The notes beneath the pieces were generated by a model, which was given only the letters and a program-made list of their open reading frames with translations, had not been told where the DNA came from and did no database searches. 64,000 bases of DNA, from NCBI RefSeq assembly GCF_000953015.1, contig NZ_LN794158.1, positions 558,001 through 622,000 on the forward strand. The letters run 5' to 3'. Of the stretch, positions 18,064-27,470 are shown one piece after another. A program made the translations under genes and the position numbers. The stretch's first letter is position 1; each line of letters starts with the position of its first letter. Origin of the DNA: Candidatus Methylopumilus turicensis. Lineage in GTDB: Bacteria > Pseudomonadota > Gammaproteobacteria > Burkholderiales > Methylophilaceae.

Positions 18064-19227
18064 ATGAATTTGCATGAATTTCAGGCTAAACAACTGCTTC
18101 AGCGCTATGGCCTAGCGGTACCTGTCGGACAGGTCGTTCAATCAGCAGAAGCTGCAGCAGCGGCAACTAAAGAAATCGCTGGCGATGCTTGGGTGGTAAA
18201 GGCGCAAGTGCACGCAGGGGGTCGCGGCAAAGCGGGCGGCGTGAAAATTGTAAAATCAGCGGGTGAAGCACAATCCGTTGTAAATGGTTTATTGGGCAAA
18301 CATTTGGTGACTTACCAAAATGCGCCAGATGGTCAGCCGGTGCATCAATTATTGGTTGAGCAAACGTTACCAATCGCCCGTGAGCTTTATTTATCTATTT
18401 TGGTAGACCGTACCCTTGAACGTGTGGTGATGGTGGCTTCGAGTGCTGGCGGTATGGACATTGAAGAAATTGCCGCAACGACGCCTGAAAAAATTCTGCA
18501 AGAAGTCTGTGATCCATTAAACGGCTTGGTTGATTATCAAGCGCGTAATTTGGCATTTGCTTTAGATTTAGTCGGCGACCAAATTTCCGCATTCACTAAG
18601 TTAGCAAAAGGCTTGTATAAATTATTCAAAGAGAACGATTTGGCTTTGCTTGAAATCAATCCTCTTGTTGTGACGACTGATGGCAAGTTGTTTGCCCTCG
18701 ATTGCAAAATGAGTGTGGATGACAATGCGCTGTATCGCCAAAAATCATTGGCTGAGCAACGTGATTGGAGCCAAGACGATGCGAAAGAGGCTGAAGCGCA
18801 TCATGCAGGTCTTAATTACATTGCGCTTAACGGCAACATTGGCTGTATGGTGAATGGTGCAGGTTTAGCCATGGCAACCATGGATTTGATTAAACTCCAT
18901 GGTGGTGCGCCAGCTAACTTCTTGGATGTGGGCGGTGGTGCAACGGCTGAAACCGTTGCTAAAGCATTCAAAATTATTTTGGCTGATAGCAACGTTAAAG
19001 CGATTTTAGTGAATATTTTTGGTGGCATTATGCGCTGCGACATTATTGCTGAAGGCATTATCACTGCGGTGAAAGAAGTGGGGATTAAGATTCCTGTGGT
19101 AGTGCGTTTAGAGGGTACGAATGTCGAATTAGGTCGCAAGATGTTGAGCGAGAGCGGTCTATCCATTATTTCTGCTGCGGGTTTGACCGATGCGGCTAAA
19201 CAAGCAGTTGCTGCAGTGAGCGCGTAA
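18064..19227 (+). CDS. sucC: Succinate-CoA ligase, beta subunit
   Basis: 387 residues. Beta subunit of succinyl-CoA synthetase. The ATP-grasp N-terminus begins [16 protein letters not shown], then [17 protein letters not shown]. The CoA-ligase C-terminal half has [18 protein letters not shown] and [16 protein letters not shown]. It resembles E. coli SucC almost end to end, making the related malate-CoA ligase MtkA less likely, although the two families are close. It forms a pair with sucD 9 bases downstream. Confidence 0.94.
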   Translation: MNLHEFQAKQLLQRYGLAVPVGQVVQSAEAAAAATKEIAGDAWVVKAQVHAGGRGKAGGVKIVKSAGEAQSVVNGLLGKHLVTYQNAPDGQPVHQLLVEQTLPIARELYLSILVDRTLERVVMVASSAGGMDIEEIAATTPEKILQEVCDPLNGLVDYQARNLAFALDLVGDQISAFTKLAKGLYKLFKENDLALLEINPLVVTTDGKLFALDCKMSVDDNALYRQKSLAEQRDWSQDDAKEAEAHHAGLNYIALNGNIGCMVNGAGLAMATMDLIKLHGGAPANFLDVGGGATAETVAKAFKIILADSNVKAILVNIFGGIMRCDIIAEGIITAVKEVGIKIPVVVRLEGTNVELGRKMLSESGLSIISAAGLTDAAKQAVAAVSA

Positions 19228-19236
19228 GGTTAGAAC

Positions 19237-20121
19237 ATGAGCATATTAGTGAATAAAAATACCAAAGTGTTATGCCAAGGTTTTACTGGCAAACAAGGCA
19301 CATTCCATTCAGAACAAGCGTTGGCTTACGGCACCAAAATGGTCGGTGGTGTAACGCCTGGCAAGGGTGGTCAAAGCCACTTGGGTTTGCCAGCCTTTAA
19401 TACCATGCGTGATGCAGTCCGTGAGACTGGCGCCAATGCTTCTGTAATTTACGTACCACCACCGTTTGCAGCAGACTCTATTTTAGAGGCGTGCGATGCG
19501 GGCATTGATTTGATTGTGTGTATTACAGAAGGTATTCCAGTCTTGGATATGCTGAATGTAAAAGCAGCACTTAAAGCCAATAACGTGAAATTAGTGGGCC
19601 CAAATTGCCCAGGTGTGATTACGCCAGATGAGTGCAAAATCGGCATTATGCCTGGAAGCATTCACTTGCGCGGCAAAGTGGGCATTGTTTCACGTTCAGG
19701 TACGCTCACTTACGAAGCAGTTAATCAAACAACGACATTAGGTTTAGGCCAATCAACTTGCGTGGGTATTGGCGGTGATCCTATTCGCGGTTTGAATTTT
19801 ATTGATTGCTTGAAAATGTTCCAAGCGGATCCTGAAACTGAAGCCATTATTATGGTGGGCGAAATTGGCGGTGCGGATGAAGAGGCCGCGGCTGATTACA
19901 TTAAGCACCATGTGACCAAGCCTGTGGCTGGTTATATTGCAGGTCAAACAGCCCCTAAAGGCAAACGGATGGGCCATGCGGGTGCGATTATTTCTGGCGG
20001 AAGCGGTAAAGCCGAAGACAAGATGTTGGCATTGGAAAAAGCGGGCGTCATTGTTGCGAGTTCTCCAGCAGGCTTGGGTGAAGCAGTGATGGCAGCGATT
20101 AAGGCAAAACAAGCAAATTAA
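19237..20121 (+). CDS. sucD: Succinate-CoA ligase, alpha subunit
   Basis: 294 residues. Contains the CoA-binding Rossmann start ([19 protein letters not shown]) and the active-site phosphohistidine loop [12 protein letters not shown]. It makes the phosphoenzyme that drives succinyl-CoA to succinate with ATP formation. Its stop overlaps the ATG of the following ankyrin gene by one base (TAATG), so translation is coupled to that gene. Standard length and no missing motif. Confidence 0.95.
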   Translation: MSILVNKNTKVLCQGFTGKQGTFHSEQALAYGTKMVGGVTPGKGGQSHLGLPAFNTMRDAVRETGANASVIYVPPPFAADSILEACDAGIDLIVCITEGIPVLDMLNVKAALKANNVKLVGPNCPGVITPDECKIGIMPGSIHLRGKVGIVSRSGTLTYEAVNQTTTLGLGQSTCVGIGGDPIRGLNFIDCLKMFQADPETEAIIMVGEIGGADEEAAADYIKHHVTKPVAGYIAGQTAPKGKRMGHAGAIISGGSGKAEDKMLALEKAGVIVASSPAGLGEAVMAAIKAKQAN

Positions 20122-21083
20122 TGAACGCGAATTTGATGAAAAATTTTGTATGGCTTCCCCTGATGTTAATCAGTTTGGTGCTCAGCCATTTGGCGGTCGC
20201 TGAAGAAGACGTGCCATATTTGTTAACGGTTTCAGCCAAAGGCGATATGGCAACTGTGCGTGCCTTGCTGGAAAGCGGCACTAATCCTAATGTGCGCGAT
20301 ATCGACAACGTCACTGCCTTGATGTACGCCGCACGCAAAGACAAATCAGAAGTCGTTAAATTGCTTTTGGATAAGGGTGCAGATCCTAATGCGAAAGATA
20401 ATAGCGGCTGGACCGCACTCATGTTGGCAGCGCGCAAAAATTATTTAAATACAGCAGAAGCTTTACTTAATAAAGGGGCTGACCCAGCGCTTCGTGATGT
20501 GTCTGGTTGGAGTGCCATGGGGATGGCAGCAACCTCTGGTTATTCAGAAATGGTTGGATTACTCATAGACCATGGCATGGAAGTGAATATTAAAAGCGAT
20601 GATGGTAAGAGTGCGTTGATGTATGCGGCCAAGAACGGTGATGTCTCGACGATTAAAATACTGCTATCACATGGTGCGCTGATTGCTGATCGTGACCGTC
20701 TGAAATTGACAGCGCTAATGTATGCCGCGCGAGAGGGGAGAGTGGCTGCAATTAATATCCTCATTGAATCTGGTGCTAAAGTAGACGAGCAAGATCAATC
20801 AAAATGGACGGCGGTCAGCTGGGCTGTCAGAAAAAAACATGCGGAGGCGGTGAGTGCCCTGATTGCCAAGGGTGCAGATGTTAATCATAAGGATAGCGAA
20901 GGCACCCCCCCATTGCATAATGCTGTCTTAAACGGCGATGTTCCAATGGTCGCCATATTAATTAAGAGCGGTGCCAATGTAAAAGCCAAAGATCAATATG
21001 GGCTAAGCGCTTTGGTCTACGCACTCAAAGGCAAAAGTCCAGAAATTGTCAAAATGTTAAAAGATGCAGGTGGCAGCTATTAG
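20121..21083 (+). CDS. Exported ankyrin-repeat protein translationally coupled to sucD
   Basis: 320 residues. A signal peptide (about 1-27, ending HLAVAEE) is followed by about eight consecutive 33-residue ankyrin repeats, for example LLDKGADPNAKDNSGWTALM and LIAKGADVNHKDSEGTPPLH. The repeats fill the whole mature protein. It starts on the last base of the sucD stop, and its end overlaps the longest possible nadE reading by 20 bases. A scaffold or binding role in the periplasm is likely; the partner is unknown. It is separate from the smaller ankyrin protein at 12610. Confidence 0.85.
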   Translation: MNANLMKNFVWLPLMLISLVLSHLAVAEEDVPYLLTVSAKGDMATVRALLESGTNPNVRDIDNVTALMYAARKDKSEVVKLLLDKGADPNAKDNSGWTALMLAARKNYLNTAEALLNKGADPALRDVSGWSAMGMAATSGYSEMVGLLIDHGMEVNIKSDDGKSALMYAAKNGDVSTIKILLSHGALIADRDRLKLTALMYAAREGRVAAINILIESGAKVDEQDQSKWTAVSWAVRKKHAEAVSALIAKGADVNHKDSEGTPPLHNAVLNGDVPMVAILIKSGANVKAKDQYGLSALVYALKGKSPEIVKMLKDAGGSY

Positions 21084-21090
21084 TCAGTCC

Positions 21091-22710
21091 ATGCACATTG
21101 CCATTGCCCAAATCAATTGTCTGTTAGGTGATATTGCAGGTAATAGCGATAAGATTCTGGCGGCTGCCACTCAAGCCAAAGCAGAGGGCGCCACTCTTTT
21201 ACTGACCCCAGAACTCTCCTTAACGGGTTATCCTCCAGAGGATTTGCTGTTGCGGGAAGATTTTAATCAAGCAAGTGAAGTGGCTTTGCTGGCTTTGGCG
21301 AAAAAAATTCATGGGATCACGGTGTTAGTGGGGCACCCTCGTGTTTTTGAAGGGGCTTGTTATAACGCTGCTTCGGTCTTGCAAGATGGCAAGGTATTCG
21401 CCACTTATCATAAACATGCATTACCCAATCACACGGTGTTTGATGAGTTACGTTATTTCAAGGCGGGCACATCGCCCTTAGTGTTTGACCATCAGGGGCT
21501 GAAGTGCGGGGTATTAATTTGTGCGGATGTTTGGGAGTCAAATCCAGCAAGATTGGCTAAGCAAGCGGGTGCTGAGATTTTATTGGCATTAAACGCTTCG
21601 CCATACCATATGGACAAACAAGATAGTCGCCATGCAGTAGCCCGACAGCGCGTGTTTGAAACGGGCCTGGCGCTAGTTTACGCAAACTTAGTTGGCGGTC
21701 AGGATGAATTGGTGTTTGATGGAGCATCTTTTGTGCTTGATAGCGCGGGCGTCCTGGCGCAACAGCTTCCTGCTTTTGAAGAGTCGGTTAGAACGATCGA
21801 AATCGATTGCTCTGCAGGTCATCATGGCAATCCTTTGCAAGCTGAAATCTCGCCCACACTTTCAATTGAGGCTTCAGTCTATCAAGCCTTAACGCTTGGT
21901 CTAAAGGACTATGTCGTTAAAAACAACTTCAAGGGTGTTGTGCTGGGCTTGTCCGGTGGGATTGATTCTGCACTAACCCTCGCGGTAGCGGTGGATGCTT
22001 TAGGCGCTGATCAAGTCCATGTGGTGATGATGCCATCCGAATTTACCGCGGAGATGAGCGTAACAGATGCCCATTCAATGGCAGAAATATTAGGGGTTCG
22101 CTACAGCGAGCTACCAATTAGTTCATTGTTCAATCTATTCAGAGAAACGCTTTCAGAGGAGTTTTTTGGAATGCCATTTGATACGACAGAAGAAAACCTG
22201 CAAGCGCGTATTCGCGGCATGTTGTTGATGGCCTTGTCCAATAAGTTTGGCAGTATCGTGCTGACGACTGGCAATAAGAGTGAAATGGCGGTTGGTTATT
22301 CAACGCTCTATGGGGATATGGCGGGTGGTTTTGCTTTGCTCAAAGATATCCCAAAAACACTGGTCTATCAGTTATCAAACTATCGTAATTCAATATCGCC
22401 CGTGATTCCGGAACGCATTATTACAAGGCCACCCTCAGCCGAACTTCGTCACGATCAAAAAGATCAGGACAGCTTGCCAGCGTATGAAATTTTAGACGCC
22501 ATTATGGAAGCTTACGTTGAGCATGATGCAAGTCGTGCGGATATCGTGGGAATGGGTTATAGAGCGACAGATGTGAATCGTGTAACATCACTGATTGATC
22601 GAAACGAATATAAGCGCCGTCAGTCACCGATTGGTGTGCGCATTACCCAGCGCGGGTTTGGCAAAGATAGGCGCTATCCTATTACCTCTAAATTTGTATT
22701 GAATAGTTAA
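21091..22710 (+). CDS. nadE: Glutamine-dependent NAD+ synthetase
   Basis: 539 residues from the ATG at 21091. The protein conserved at its N-terminus begins MHIAIAQINCLLGDI, so I prefer this over an in-frame ATG at 21064 inside the ankyrin gene. An N-terminal nitrilase-type glutaminase domain has its Glu in TPELSLTGYPPEDLL, Lys in HKHALPNHTVFDE and Cys in GVLICADVWE. The C-terminal synthetase has the ATP pyrophosphatase loop GLSGGIDSALTL. It amidates deamido-NAD using glutamine. glnB follows 35 bases later. Confidence 0.95.
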   Translation: MHIAIAQINCLLGDIAGNSDKILAAATQAKAEGATLLLTPELSLTGYPPEDLLLREDFNQASEVALLALAKKIHGITVLVGHPRVFEGACYNAASVLQDGKVFATYHKHALPNHTVFDELRYFKAGTSPLVFDHQGLKCGVLICADVWESNPARLAKQAGAEILLALNASPYHMDKQDSRHAVARQRVFETGLALVYANLVGGQDELVFDGASFVLDSAGVLAQQLPAFEESVRTIEIDCSAGHHGNPLQAEISPTLSIEASVYQALTLGLKDYVVKNNFKGVVLGLSGGIDSALTLAVAVDALGADQVHVVMMPSEFTAEMSVTDAHSMAEILGVRYSELPISSLFNLFRETLSEEFFGMPFDTTEENLQARIRGMLLMALSNKFGSIVLTTGNKSEMAVGYSTLYGDMAGGFALLKDIPKTLVYQLSNYRNSISPVIPERIITRPPSAELRHDQKDQDSLPAYEILDAIMEAYVEHDASRADIVGMGYRATDVNRVTSLIDRNEYKRRQSPIGVRITQRGFGKDRRYPITSKFVLNS

Positions 22711-22745
22711 GATGTTAATGCTGTTTTCACTTAAGGAAAAAGTAA

Positions 22746-23084
<339 letters not shown>

Positions 23085-23093
23085 ATTTTACTT

Positions 23094-23123
23094 GCTGGCT
23101 GGGTTGTTAAAAACCTAGCCAGC
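23094..23123. terminator. Hairpin between convergent glnB and feoB
   Basis: GCTGGCTGGGTT (23094-23105) pairs with AACCTAGCCAGC (23112-23123) with one mismatch. It lies between the convergent stops and overlaps the last feoB codons. There is no strong T-run, so it may act as a weak terminator or transcript-end stabiliser. Confidence 0.45.
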
Positions 23124-24897
23124 GTGCAGTTTGATAAAACACAAAGCTAACGATCCAAGCCAAACCTAAAGACCAAACGATAGATAGGCCAGCAAACATC
23201 CAGCTTTTCGCTTCATTCTTCAAAGTAATAATGGTGGATAAGCAGGGTGTGTATATGAGTGTAAATAACATAAAGCTCATACCTTGAACCCAATCGAGCT
23301 TCTGCGCCATCATATGCATCAGTGCATCACCTTGCAGTCCGTAAATCACTGCGAGGGCACCAATGACAATCTCTTTCGCAACAAATCCAAAAATTAAAGC
23401 GATCGCAAGTTGGCTGTCTATGCCAATTGGACTGAGTGCAACTGAAAACCAATCGCCAATTTTTCCTGCATAAGTTGCGCTGCTTGCAGGCGCTACATCC
23501 ATCGGAAAATGGGTTAATGCCCATACCAAAATGACACCGATGGTGATGAACTTGCTCGCGCGACTTATAAAATACCTAACTTCTTGCCAGCCCCTGAGCC
23601 ATATTTGGCGTGCTGTGGGAAAACGATAAGGGGGTAGTTCTAGAATAAAAGGCTCGTTATTCTGATATTGGCCCTTGAATAGCATGGCAGTAATGAAAAT
23701 AGTGATAAAGCTAACCAAATAAAGTGCAAACAAGACCAGTGGCGCTTGGCTGGCTGTGAATAAGGTTGCGGTCATGAACAGGAACACTTGGAGGCGTGCA
23801 GAACAGAGCGATAGTGGAATTACAAGCATCGTGAGCAAACGCATATTTTTTGAGCGCATCACGCGTGTCCCCATGAGCGCGGGCACATTACATCCAAAAC
23901 CCATCAACACCATCACAAAACCTCGACCATCAAGGCCCATTTTAGCCATCAAGGCATCAACCAAAAATGCAGCGCGAGATAGGTAGCCGCTGTCTTCCAC
24001 CATGGTCATAATCAGGAAGAACAACACGATGATAGGAATGAATGCTGCAACAGTGCCAATACCGTTATAAACGCCATCTAGCAACAAACCGTTTAGCCAA
24101 GCTGGTGTGTTCGATAAAAGTGGATCTAAAGCGCTGGTACGAAGTAATGCGAGTAGCCATGCAATGCCATCTTGTAGTGGTTTGCCAGCATTAAAGATAA
24201 ACTGAAATAGCACATACATTGCGGCGAAAAATATGGGAAGGCCTAGCCATGGATGCAGTAACACTTTGTCGATGCGATTAGTCAGGTCGTCACCAAGTTG
24301 CTTTGGCATTTGTACGGTCTCTTGTACGATGGCTTCCATTTCCGCTTCGATATTTGAATCTTGTTGCAGCTGTTCGCTGATTCGTTCAGCGGTTACATCC
24401 GCCTTTGTTTTGGATAATACTGCAGATGCAGTTTTAAGTGCATCAGGACAGCGATCACCATATTTCGCACTGATTTGCACCACCGGCATATTGAGTTTGG
24501 CTGACATCGCTTCGGTGTCGATTGTGATTCCGGCACGTTTTGCTTCGTCACTCATGTTGAGTAGTAGCATTGAAGGCAATCCTAATGCACGGATTTGTAA
24601 TGCCAGTGAAAGCTGTCTGTCGATTTGAGCGCTGTTTGCAACAATCATCACCAAATCTACATTGTTATTGCTTAGAAAGTGGCGCACAACTTGTTCGTCA
24701 TCTGAATAACCATGTAGGTCGTAAAGGCCAGGCAAATCGATGAGTTCAGCGATATGCCCACCCATTAAGATTTTTGCACTCATCAAATCAACCGTAATGC
24801 CAGGCCAATTGCCAACCCGTGCAGAAGCACCAGACAGGCGATTGAACAGGGTGGATTTCCCCGTGTTTGGCATGCCTAAAAGCGCGATACGTTTCAT
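23107..24897 (-). CDS. feoB: Ferrous iron transporter B
   Basis: 596 residues, shorter than the roughly 770 of E. coli but with the full layout. The N-terminal G domain has G1 GMPNTGKSTLFNRLSG, G3 DLPGLYDLHGY and G4 NMSD. Two Gate domains follow in the membrane part (FLVDALMAKMGLDGRGFVMVLMGFGCNVPALMGTR). It imports Fe2+ across the inner membrane. Its start overlaps feoA by 4 bases (ATGA), and a Fur box lies before feoA. No feoC is present. Confidence 0.94.
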   Translation of the reverse strand: MKRIALLGMPNTGKSTLFNRLSGASARVGNWPGITVDLMSAKILMGGHIAELIDLPGLYDLHGYSDDEQVVRHFLSNNNVDLVMIVANSAQIDRQLSLALQIRALGLPSMLLLNMSDEAKRAGITIDTEAMSAKLNMPVVQISAKYGDRCPDALKTASAVLSKTKADVTAERISEQLQQDSNIEAEMEAIVQETVQMPKQLGDDLTNRIDKVLLHPWLGLPIFFAAMYVLFQFIFNAGKPLQDGIAWLLALLRTSALDPLLSNTPAWLNGLLLDGVYNGIGTVAAFIPIIVLFFLIMTMVEDSGYLSRAAFLVDALMAKMGLDGRGFVMVLMGFGCNVPALMGTRVMRSKNMRLLTMLVIPLSLCSARLQVFLFMTATLFTASQAPLVLFALYLVSFITIFITAMLFKGQYQNNEPFILELPPYRFPTARQIWLRGWQEVRYFISRASKFITIGVILVWALTHFPMDVAPASSATYAGKIGDWFSVALSPIGIDSQLAIALIFGFVAKEIVIGALAVIYGLQGDALMHMMAQKLDWVQGMSFMLFTLIYTPCLSTIITLKNEAKSWMFAGLSIVWSLGLAWIVSFVFYQTARWLGF

Positions 24898-25136
24898 GAT
24901 GTTCTGATCTTAATGCGACTGGCTTCTGAGCGGCGGAGGATGATGTCCGTGTTGCCAATCCGAACTTGCAGAGGACCGTTAAAGCTAGCGCAACGGATTA
25001 ACTCGATTTTTTTACCGGTCCGAAAACCAAGCGCAGCTAGTCGGTGAAATAAGGAATCTTCAGCTTCAATGCTGGAGATGATGCCTATTTCATTGGGCTT
25101 TAAGCTGGAAAGGTCGGTGCTGGTGCTCACGCTCAT
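24894..25136 (-). CDS. feoA: Ferrous iron transport protein A
   Basis: 80 residues. A small SH3-like cytoplasmic protein that stimulates FeoB. Typical sequence is SLFHRLAALGFRTGKKIELI followed by GPLQVRIGNTDIILRRSEASRI. First gene of the feoAB operon, with a Fur-type operator 26-44 bases before the start codon, indicating repression by iron-loaded Fur. No strong ribosome site is visible before the ATG. Confidence 0.92.
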   Translation of the reverse strand: MSVSTSTDLSSLKPNEIGIISSIEAEDSLFHRLAALGFRTGKKIELIRCASFNGPLQVRIGNTDIILRRSEASRIKIRTS

Positions 25137-25161
25137 TTTGATTGAATGACATATTCTAAAT

Positions 25162-25180
25162 GATAATAATTCTTATTATC
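25162..25180. promoter_or_regulatory. Fur box upstream of feoAB
   Basis: GATAATAATTCTTATTATC agrees with the 19-base Fur consensus GATAATGATAATCATTATC at 15 of 19 positions and is itself nearly palindromic. It sits in the feoA promoter region. Iron-dependent repression of feoAB is the expected outcome. Confidence 0.85.
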
Positions 25181-25191
25181 TCATAAAAACG

Positions 25192-25210
25192 TCACGATGA
25201 TGCATCGTGA
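25192..25210. promoter_or_regulatory. Perfect palindrome next to the Fur box
   Basis: TCACGATG (25192-25199) and CATCGTGA (25203-25210) form a perfect 8-bp inverted repeat with a 3-base spacer, 11 bases upstream of the Fur box relative to feoA. The short spacer is typical of a dimer-binding DNA site rather than an RNA hairpin. The regulator is unknown. Confidence 0.5.
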
Positions 25211-25216
25211 GAATAT

Positions 25217-25246
25217 AAAAAATGGCCTGCAAGCAGGCCATTTTTT
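25217..25246. terminator. Intrinsic terminator downstream of the parvulin gene
   Basis: AAAAAATGGCCTGC and GCAGGCCATTTTTT form a strong stem with T-runs on either strand. It lies 24 bases after the stop of the minus-strand parvulin gene and insulates it from feoAB. Confidence 0.88.
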
Positions 25247-25269
25247 AGCTTAAAAATAGAAGTAGTGCC

Positions 25270-26079
25270 TTATTTTTTAGCAGCTGGTTTGGTGTTATCA
25301 ATCACAGTCGCTTTAGCGCGTAAGTCAGTGAGCATTTTTTCAAGCTGACGTTGAGCAAGCTGTTTTTGCAAGTTCTCTTTTACTTTGTCGTATGGTGGCG
25401 CTTTCATTTCGCGCACATCATCAAGCTTAATCACGTGCCAGCCGAACTGCGTTTGAACTGGCTCCGGAGAAACACTCCCTTTAGCAAGTTTTGCCACAGC
25501 GTCAGCAAATGGTTTTACCATGCCACCTAATGAAAACCAACCAAGGTCACCGGCTTTGTCTTTCGAGCCAGGATCTTTTGATTTTTCTTTAGCGATTTTT
25601 GAAAAGTCACCCCCTTTGTTGAGTTGCGCAATGACTTCTTTCGCTTCCGCTTCTGAACCTAACAATACATGACGAGCACTGTACTCTTTGTCACCAAGCT
25701 CGGTCTTGAATTTTTCGTATGCAGCTTTAGTGTCAGATTCACTCACAGGGTGATTCTTCATGTAATCCTGAATGTATACATTCACTAATAATTCACGACG
25801 TGTTAATTCTTCTTTAGCAAGAAAGTCGGGTTTTTTATCAAAGCCAGATTTTTGCGCTTCTTGAAGCACAAGTTCGCTGCTGATTAGTTTGGAGATAATC
25901 ACTTCTCTGACGTTGTCATCCACTTTTTGACCATGATCAGTAGCGTCTTTAACAATAAAATCAAACAAAGACTGTTTGATTGGCTTGCCATTCACGGTGG
26001 CGGCTACATCACCCGCTAATGCTGGCGCACTTAAACTTAATGTAGCTAGTAACAAGAGGGTGATTCTAGAGATTTTCAT
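25270..26079 (-). CDS. Periplasmic parvulin-type peptidyl-prolyl isomerase
   Basis: 269 residues. The signal peptide ends APALA|GD. A helical chaperone-like region (about 25-130) resembles the SurA/PrsA N-domain. A parvulin domain (about 135-230) follows with SARHVLLGSEAEAKEVI, DPGSKDKAGDLGWFSLGGMVKPFADA and QTQFGWHVIKLDDVR. It assists folding of exported proteins. It is the last gene of a minus-strand run yciB-yciI-bolA-parvulin that recurs in betaproteobacteria. Confidence 0.9.
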   Translation of the reverse strand: MKISRITLLLLATLSLSAPALAGDVAATVNGKPIKQSLFDFIVKDATDHGQKVDDNVREVIISKLISSELVLQEAQKSGFDKKPDFLAKEELTRRELLVNVYIQDYMKNHPVSESDTKAAYEKFKTELGDKEYSARHVLLGSEAEAKEVIAQLNKGGDFSKIAKEKSKDPGSKDKAGDLGWFSLGGMVKPFADAVAKLAKGSVSPEPVQTQFGWHVIKLDDVREMKAPPYDKVKENLQKQLAQRQLEKMLTDLRAKATVIDNTKPAAKK

Positions 26080-26140
26080 TCAAGATCCTTAAAGGGTTTG
26101 ATTGGGATGTGAAGTTGTTGTTTTGGCAATATTATAGGGT

Positions 26141-26398
26141 TTATTCATTACTGGCGATAGCATGGATGCTGAGTGCGTGAATTTGTTTGGGAATAAGATC
26201 TCCCATCAATTGATAAATGGCACGATGACGCGCTACTTGAGACTTCCCATTAAATTCAGCGCTAATGATTTTGATGGTGAAATGTCCGCCACCGCCATTA
26301 CCCTTGTGTCCAGCATGTAAGTGACTGTCGTCTTGAATTTCTAATTCGCTCGGTAATAGCGTTTGTAGTCTCGTTTTAATTTCTTCGATGAGGTTCAT
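26141..26398 (-). CDS. BolA-family protein
   Basis: 85 residues. Small alpha/beta BolA fold with the FNGKSQVARHRAIYQLMGDLI helix and a conserved His near LHAGHKGNGGGGHFTIKI. BolA proteins pair with monothiol glutaredoxins to bind or pass 2Fe-2S clusters, and some affect cell shape. It starts one base after the yciI stop and is translated with it. Which BolA subgroup it belongs to cannot be settled by eye. Confidence 0.9.
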   Translation of the reverse strand: MNLIEEIKTRLQTLLPSELEIQDDSHLHAGHKGNGGGGHFTIKIISAEFNGKSQVARHRAIYQLMGDLIPKQIHALSIHAIASNE

Positions 26399-26399
26399 A

Positions 26400-26702
26400 T
26401 TAAGCCGGCAATGTTTTACGAAAAGGTTTTACACTCACGCTGGCGTAAACGCCTGCAATTACAAATGGATCTGCATTTGCCCAAGCTTCTGCTTCGGCAA
26501 GTGTATTAAACTCAGCCACAATTAAACTGCCTGTAAATCCTGCTGGACCCGGATCGGCGCTATCAATCGCTGGAAAAGGGCCTGCCAATAATAACTGACC
26601 AGCTTCATACAAAGCAGTAAGTCTTGCCAAGTGCGCAGGACGGTTTGCTAACCGCTTTTCTAAGCTGTTTGGCGTATCTTCGGTAACAATGGCGTACCAC
26701 AT
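26400..26702 (-). CDS. yciI: YciI-like protein
   Basis: 100 residues. Dimeric ferredoxin-like fold with [24 protein letters not shown] and [16 protein letters not shown], including the conserved His and Asp that give the family its putative active site. The function of YciI is not established. Its start overlaps the yciB stop by one base and bolA follows directly, so the three are one operon. Confidence 0.88.
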   Translation of the reverse strand: MWYAIVTEDTPNSLEKRLANRPAHLARLTALYEAGQLLLAGPFPAIDSADPGPAGFTGSLIVAEFNTLAEAEAWANADPFVIAGVYASVSVKPFRKTLPA

Positions 26703-27325
26703 TATGCGTTTTCCTTTTGGATGATGTGTTTGTTAATGACAAGACTTTGCGCGATGATGAAAATGAACATCAGTCCCATCGTGCCAAAGAGCTTAAAGCT
26801 TGCCCAGATGTCGATTGAGTAATGGAAAGCGACGTAGAGGTTAAGTGCGCCTAACGTAATGAAAAATATTGCCCAAGCAATATTCAGATTGCTCCAAATT
26901 GTTTCAGGCAGTTGAATTTCTTTGCCCATCATCATCTTAATGATGTTCTTTTTTGAAAATAGCCGTGCGCCAATCAGCACCACTGCAAAGGTCCAATACA
27001 ATAAAGTTGGCTTCCACTTAATAAAGGCGTCGTTTTGGAAGTAAAGCGTCATGCCGCCTAACACCGTCACTAATAGGGCGCTGAGCCACAAAGTGTTGTC
27101 CACTTTTTTATAATGCAGTTTTGCCCAAATGATTTGAATAATGCTACCGATAATGACAGCAATCGTTGCTAGCATAATAGGAACAAGACTTGGTTTGACC
27201 ACTGCTGTAATTCCAACCGTCGTGAGTATCTTACTCAGCACAATGCTTGCTGAAGCCGCTTTTTCGGCAACTTTAAGGGTGATAAAAAACAAGATGACAG
27301 GGAATAAATCGAATAAGAATTTCAT
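26702..27325 (-). CDS. yciB: Inner-membrane septation protein A (YciB)
   Basis: 207 residues with five to six membrane helices. The N-terminus [20 protein letters not shown] and the internal [33 protein letters not shown] are YciB/IspZ hallmarks. YciB affects envelope integrity and septation, probably by interacting with cell-elongation and division proteins. It is the first gene of the four-gene run ending with the parvulin gene and is divergent from the PHP gene. Confidence 0.92.
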   Translation of the reverse strand: MKFLFDLFPVILFFITLKVAEKAASASIVLSKILTTVGITAVVKPSLVPIMLATIAVIIGSIIQIIWAKLHYKKVDNTLWLSALLVTVLGGMTLYFQNDAFIKWKPTLLYWTFAVVLIGARLFSKKNIIKMMMGKEIQLPETIWSNLNIAWAIFFITLGALNLYVAFHYSIDIWASFKLFGTMGLMFIFIIAQSLVINKHIIQKENA

Positions 27326-27470
27326 GGGCGCTTTCGCTAATTGGGTTTGCAGGCTTGGCCCGCTTTAGGTGTCGGTGAGGACTGTATTTTGCTATGATGT
27401 GTGATGCCTGACAAGGCAACTTTTATTTATTCATGCTTATTCCAACGACTTTATTCAATTTCAATTAAAA

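Noticed and set aside
18064-20121. Malate-CoA ligase (MtkAB) of the serine cycle
   Set aside because: Sequence follows SucC/SucD closely, and no other serine-cycle gene is adjacent.
20121-21083. Tandem DNA repeats within the ankyrin gene
   Set aside because: The periodicity is at protein level (33-residue repeats); the DNA copies are too diverged to be a repeat array.
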